Part shown: positions 7,244-11,126 of the stretch, one piece after another | How the letters are laid out: every line of letters begins with the position of its first letter | Numbering within the stretch: the stretch's first letter is position 1 | The notes under the pieces: generated by a model | Seen by the model: the letters and a program-made list of their open reading frames with translations, nothing else | Told to the model about the DNA's origin: nothing | The model's database searches: none | Program-made: the position numbers and the translations under genes | Origin: Bacteroides sp. | GTDB lineage: Bacteria; Bacteroidota; Bacteroidia; Bacteroidales; Bacteroidaceae | Assembly: GCA_030151845.1 (NCBI GenBank) | Contig: JASLCM010000199.1 | Location: 1-11,126 of the forward strand | Reading direction: 5' to 3' | DNA length: 11,126 nucleotides

Positions 7244-9060
7244 ATGTTCAATAAAAAAAATACAGCAAATAAAGATTTAGCTCACCATCTAAAAAAGTAC
7301 TTTGGTTTTGATCGCTTCAGAAAGTATCAAAAAGAGATTATAGAGAATGTTCTTCAGGGAAAGGATACACTTGTTCTAATGCCAACAGGTGGAGGTAAGT
7401 CTTTGTGTTTTCAATTACCTGCTATGCTAATGCCAGGAATAACCTTGGTTATATCTCCTCTACTCTCACTGATGGAGGATCAAGTCTCCTCACTACAGCA
7501 AAATGGTATACCCGCAGCAAGTATCAATAGCAATAATTCAGAAACAGAGAATGAGCGAATTCGAAGAGCATCGATAATGGGAGAGATAAAGCTACTCTAC
7601 ATCTCACCTGAAAAGCCATTAGTGAAATAGACTACCTTCTTCAAGAAGTTAAGGTTTCCTGCATCGCTATCGATGAAGCACACTGTATTTCACAATGGGG
7701 ACATGACTTCCGACCAGAATATACAAAACTCCATCAACTTCACAGTAACTTCCCTAATACTCCAATAATAGCACTTACAGCCACTGCAGATAATATAACA
7801 AGGCAAGATATTGTAAACCAACTAAAGCTTAAACAGCCTAAAGTCTTTATTAGCTCTTTTGACCGCCCAAATCTCAGCCTTAAGGTCGTTAGAGAGTCTG
7901 ATACCAAGGAGAAGGATAAAAAGCTACTCACTTTCATCCGCGAGCGAGCCGAAAGCAGTGGAATAGTCTACTGCCTAAGCAGAAAGAAGACTGAACAAGT
8001 AGCTAAACTACTTGAGAGGGCTGGTTTTATAGCTGAAGCCTATCACGCCGGGCTTCCTCCGAGAGAGAGGCAAGCTATTCAGCAACGATTCATTATAGAT
8101 GAAACTCCTATCATTTGTGCGACAATAGCTTTTGGCATGGGAATCGATAAATCGAATGTAAGATGGGTTATCCATTACAATCTACCTAAAAGCATAGAGA
8201 ACTACTATCAAGAAATTGGTAGAGCTGGCAGAGATGGATTGAAGTCTGATACCATCCTATTCTACTCCATACAAGATGTTATCCTATTGAATAAGTTTGC
8301 AACAAACAGCAACAACAATGAGCTCAACTTTGAAAAGCTAAATCGAATGCAAGAGTATGCAGAAGCTGAGATATGCAGAAGAAGGATTTTATTAAATTAT
8401 TTTGGAGAACACTCTTTTGTTAATTGTGGAAATTGTGATACCTGTCTAAACCCTCCCCAAAAGATAGAAGGGTCAATTTTTGTACAAATGGCTTTAAGTG
8501 CCATAGCCAGAACAGAAGAGACGATTGACATTAAAGATTTAATTGATATTCTCACAGGAAACCTTACTAACTCGCTAAAAAACAAACAATATCATGAACT
8601 AAAAACATTTGGAGTTGGTAGAAATGTGCCTGCTCGAGATTGGCAAGATTACCTCATACAGATGATTCAGTTAGGCTTTATTGAAGTCAAGTATAACGAA
8701 AAGAACAGACTAAGGATAACTCCTTTAGGACTAGATGTTCTGTTTGGCCGCAAAAAAACCAACCTAATAGCTCTTTCACCTCAAAGCAAAGCCACTCATA
8801 CCCCCCAAGGAGTAGAGCGAAGCATCCCCGATCCTATCGACCATAAATTAGCCAAAGAGTTAATCACACTGAGAAAAACTCTAGGAACCAAAGAAAATGT
8901 ACCTCCATATCTTATCGTTTCTGATAAAGTACTTCGAAATATAGCACTAGCACAACCAATTACAGAAGAAGCATTTGGGCTTATAGATGGAATTAGCGAT
9001 GTTAAAAAGAAAAAGTACGCTAAAGTTTTTATTAACTTTATTAAGAACAGAAAGAAATGA
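7244..9060 (+). pseudogene. recQ: ATP-dependent DNA helicase RecQ, broken by a -1 frameshift near codon 125
   Basis: RecQ unwinds DNA 3'-5' in recombinational repair and fork processing. The first frame (7244-7630) carries the Q-motif region, Walker A TGGGKS at 48-53 and motif Ia SPLLSLMEDQ at 71-80, then reaches a TAG at 7628. The rest of the protein continues without a stop in the next frame from 7621 (SEIDYLLQEV) to the TGA at 9060. One base added between 7616 and 7621 gives about 605 residues, the normal size of short bacterial RecQ. The restored protein has DEAH at 144-147 followed by the aromatic-rich loop CISQWGHDF, motif VI GRAGRDG at 326-332, the zinc cysteines C378, C395, C398 and C401 (E. 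coli 380, 397, 400, 403), a winged-helix domain and a C-terminal HRDC domain from about 530. An ATG-started frame at 8137 is only the C-terminal part. No slippery heptamer is present. Recent inactivation and a missing base in the assembly are both possible. Confidence 0.94.
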
Positions 9061-9064
9061 TGGT

Positions 9065-9883
9065 CTACTTACATTCCATTAGAAGCTCTTGTACCTCTAT
9101 GCGTGGAGCTCCTTTTGTTAAGGCCTGATTAAAACTTAATTCAGCTAATTGTTTCTTCCCTTCTGCTAATAAAACTTTACCTTTCTGCAAAAAGCCTTCC
9201 CAGCTTTCCTCGTATGATAAAGCATCAGAAGCATCTAACATAGCGAAATCCAACATTCCCATATCCAAGTATATTCCAGATCGAAACAATAAGAGCTCTG
9301 GGTTATTGTTATTTTCCACCAACAACCCATTCGCCAAAGTTAATGCTTCTTGATACCTTTTCTCTTTTTGATACACTAAAGCTAGTCCTACCCTCCCTGT
9401 AAGGTGAGTGGGGTTAACTTTTAACAGTTTTAGGTAATCTTCCTCTGCATCTTCAAGCTTACTTTGAAGCATACTGACATAGGCTCTCAGAAGTAATGCT
9501 TTTTCGTTTTTTTCATTATTCTCTAATATAGATGTAAAAGAGTTATAGGCTTCTGTGAAACGACCAACCTCAATCAACAGTATGCCTCTTTCTAAACGTA
9601 AAACCTCGTGGGTAGGAAGAAGCTGAAGTGCTTTTTCATAAGAAATTAATGCATCATTAGGCTTACCTAGCCTTCTTTGAACATCCGCAAGATTAGCAAA
9701 AACTAAGGCATTTCTAGTATTAGAAGGAAAATCTGTAATAATCTTCATATATAAGGACTCAGCCTCTTTTAATTTACCCTCTTCAACAGTTTTGTTGGCC
9801 GATTCAAAAAGATCCGAATAGGTCTGCCCATAGAAAAGCACCGAACATAAAAGTAAAGTAATAAGAAGTAAGACTCTTTTCAT
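9065..9883 (-). CDS. Secreted tetratricopeptide-repeat protein
   Basis: A 272-residue protein with a probable Sec signal peptide: MKR, then a hydrophobic stretch LLLITLLLCSVLF, with cleavage likely around residues 19-20 (FYGQ). There is a Cys at 13, but its context (LLLCS) is too early and lacks the small residue after it expected of a lipobox, so I favour ordinary export. The rest is made of about six to seven TPR units, recognisable at 24-55 (EEGKLKEAESLYMKII), 60-90 (LGKPNDALISYEKAL), 95-122, 128-155, 162-190, 196-225 and 230-256. TPR arrays bind other proteins. No catalytic residue pattern is visible and the partner is unknown. It is convergent with recQ, 4 bases away, and divergent from the sulfatase gene, with its own -7 box 16 bases upstream of the start. 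The periplasm is the likely location. Confidence 0.9.
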   Translation of the reverse strand: MKRVLLLITLLLCSVLFYGQTYSDLFESANKTVEEGKLKEAESLYMKIITDFPSNTRNALVFANLADVQRRLGKPNDALISYEKALQLLPTHEVLRLERGILLIEVGRFTEAYNSFTSILENNEKNEKALLLRAYVSMLQSKLEDAEEDYLKLLKVNPTHLTGRVGLALVYQKEKRYQEALTLANGLLVENNNNPELLLFRSGIYLDMGMLDFAMLDASDALSYEESWEGFLQKGKVLLAEGKKQLAELSFNQALTKGAPRIEVQELLMECK

Positions 9884-9899
9884 AATATATATTTTACTA

Positions 9900-9907
9900 C
9901 AAAGGTA
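9900..9907 (-). promoter_or_regulatory. Probable -7 box of the TPR gene promoter
   Basis: The minus strand reads TACCTTTG, an exact TAnnTTTG match, 16 bases before the TPR gene ATG. The leader would be only about ten bases. No convincing -33 TTTG is seen. Confidence 0.6.
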
Positions 9908-9970
9908 TTGTTCTATCTCTTATAAAGTATAGAATTAGACGGAAATTAAAATAAATAAAAGAAAGATTAA

Positions 9971-9978
9971 TATCTTTG
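9971..9978 (+). promoter_or_regulatory. Probable -7 box of the sulfatase gene promoter
   Basis: TATCTTTG matches TAnnTTTG exactly and lies 25 bases before the ATG at 10004, giving a leader of roughly 20 bases. It is back to back with the TPR promoter, so the 120-base gap serves both genes. The region upstream is A-rich without a clear TTTG. Confidence 0.65.
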
Positions 9979-10003
9979 CACCAACATATTAGTAGAGTCA
10001 CCC

Positions 10004-11126
10004 ATGAAAAATAAATATTCTTTACTCATTCTCAACTTTCTATTTTTCTTCATTAACTTTATTCTTCAGAAACCTATTTTCCTATTGGTTCATCGCAACC
10101 TATACAGCCAGCTAACCATCACGGATTTTTTACAAATCATTTGGCATGGGAGCGCTTTGGACTTATCCATGGCAGCCTATCTCAGTGTTATACCTCTTTT
10201 TATTACACTTATTCCCTTACGGCTCAATTACAAATCAAACTTATTAACAGCCTACTATAGTTTTGTTTCGCTTCTTATAGCCTTAGTGTGGATTGTAGAT
10301 TTACAACTCTACTCTCACTGGGGCTTCAGACTTGATACTACTCCCCTATTTTACTTTTTCACCTCACCTAAGAATGCATTGGCTAGCATAACACTCATTG
10401 AGGGTGTAGCAGGTGTTTTCGTTTTTATTACTTATGCAGGAATACTTATATACCTTCTGAGAAAAATAATACGATATAGTCTAACAAGGCTAAACCAACC
10501 TATTTCTCTGGTAAAGAACTCCCTTCTTTCTATCAGTTTTATAGTCCTCCTTTTTATCTTAATTCGAGGAGGAGTAACAGTTTCCACAATGAATCTTAGT
10601 CGAGTTTACTTCAGCAACAACACTCGCTTAAACCATGCTGCTATCAACCCCATGTTTAGTCTTATGGACTCTTATGCAAGGGAACAAAACTTTTCAAAAC
10701 AGTATAACTACTATACAATTGCAGAAGCGGCTCAAAAAGTTAAACCTTTAGCAAAAAACAACTTAACCGATAAGCCTAAACAAGTGATCAAAGAGGCTCA
10801 TCCCAATATAGTACTCATTATTTTAGAGAGTTTCTCAAGTCATTTAATCCACTTAAAAGATCAGGAAAACAAAGAGGTTACTCCTTATTTGAATTCACTT
10901 ATTAAAGAGTCTATCTTTTTTGAAAACTTATATGCAAATAGTTTTAGAACCGATAGGGGGTTAATATCCATACTGAGCGGTTACCCAGCTCAACCTACGA
11001 CCAGTATCATGAAGTACCCCAAGAAAACACAAAATCTAGCTTCGATCCAAAAAAGCTTGAAAGAGAACAGCTACAGTCTATTCTATTACTATGGTGGAGA
11101 TGTTAACTTTACGAATATGAATGCCT
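10004..11126 (+). CDS. LTA-synthase-family membrane sulfatase (alkaline phosphatase superfamily), 3' end beyond window
   Basis: The window holds the first 374 codons. About five membrane helices come first (near 5-22, 48-72, 84-102, 133-153 and 172-188), then a periplasmic linker and the start of a sulfatase-type catalytic domain. The segment NIVLIILESFSSH (268-280) carries the metal-binding E275. NSFRTDRGLISILSGYP (312-328) carries the probable nucleophile T316, which forms the covalent phospho-intermediate in lipoteichoic acid synthases. The later metal ligands lie outside the window. In Gram-positive bacteria this family polymerises glycerol phosphate. In Bacteroidota, which lack lipoteichoic acid, it more likely transfers phosphoglycerol or phosphoethanolamine to an envelope glycan or lipid, but the substrate is not shown by sequence. 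The ATG at 10004 follows an exact -7 box by 25 bases, and the hydrophobic start MKNKYSLLIL fits a true N-terminus. No frameshift is seen in the part present. Confidence 0.93.
   Translation, partial: MKNKYSLLILNFLFFFINFILQKPIFLLVHRNLYSQLTITDFLQIIWHGSALDLSMAAYLSVIPLFITLIPLRLNYKSNLLTAYYSFVSLLIALVWIVDLQLYSHWGFRLDTTPLFYFFTSPKNALASITLIEGVAGVFVFITYAGILIYLLRKIIRYSLTRLNQPISLVKNSLLSISFIVLLFILIRGGVTVSTMNLSRVYFSNNTRLNHAAINPMFSLMDSYAREQNFSKQYNYYTIAEAAQKVKPLAKNNLTDKPKQVIKEAHPNIVLIILESFSSHLIHLKDQENKEVTPYLNSLIKESIFFENLYANSFRTDRGLISILSGYPAQPTTSIMKYPKKTQNLASIQKSLKENSYSLFYYYGGDVNFTNMNA

Noticed and set aside
7610..7632. Programmed -1 frameshifting in recQ
   Set aside because: CCA TTA GTG has no slippery heptamer and RecQ is normally made from one uninterrupted frame, so a deletion or missing base is the simpler reading.
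8137..9060. A separate short gene for a RecQ C-terminal protein
   Set aside because: The reading frame is open well upstream, back to 7621, and carries the DEAH box and helicase motifs there. The ATG at 8137 is an internal Met in motif V, not a start.
1..11126. A defence island, mobile element or CRISPR system
   Set aside because: There is no transposase, integrase, cas, restriction-modification or toxin-antitoxin gene, no direct-repeat array and no terminal inverted repeat. RecQ and the HEAT protein are better explained as housekeeping repair genes.

Overview
The window looks like ordinary chromosomal sequence from an AT-rich member of the Bacteroidota, most likely the order Bacteroidales. 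The evidence is the set of promoter -7 boxes of the TAnnTTTG type in front of several genes, the lack of strong Shine-Dalgarno sequences, a lipoprotein-type dipeptidyl-peptidase III with the HECLGH motif, and an LTA-synthase-family sulfatase with the FRTDRG active-site segment that I associate with this phylum. I cannot name a genus. No tRNA, rRNA, CRISPR array, insertion sequence, phage gene or toxin-antitoxin pair is visible.

Layout. Bases 59-1929 (+ strand) hold nfo (endonuclease IV, broken by a one-base frameshift) and a zinc-independent NADP-dependent oxidoreductase 45 bases downstream. A perfect 28-base palindrome (1939-1966) then serves as a terminator for both converging transcripts. 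Bases 1971-7034 (- strand) hold, in transcription order, a small AraC-type regulator, a dipeptidyl-peptidase III lipoprotein, a DNA-alkylation-repair-like HEAT protein, a Fur-family regulator and purA. DPP III and the HEAT protein are 3 bases apart, and fur and purA are 10 bases apart, so these are two tight pairs, each with its own promoter box. Bases 7244-9060 (+) hold recQ, also broken by a one-base frameshift. It meets a convergent secreted TPR protein (9065-9883, -) with only 4 bases between them. A 120-base divergent promoter region follows, then the 5' part of an inner-membrane LTA-synthase-like sulfatase (10004 to the window end, +).

Function. The genes are mainly housekeeping: DNA repair (nfo, recQ and perhaps the HEAT protein), purine synthesis (purA), peptide degradation (DPP III), metal- or redox-responsive control (Fur) and envelope polymer or lipid modification (sulfatase). 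I do not see a new multi-gene system.

The most notable observation is that the two clearest DNA-repair genes, nfo and recQ, each carry a single-base lesion that removes the predicted product, while every family motif downstream is preserved. The other eight genes are intact in the sequence present. This means either very recent inactivation or sequencing/assembly error. The sequence alone cannot decide, and reads over 95-115 and 7610-7630 would settle it.
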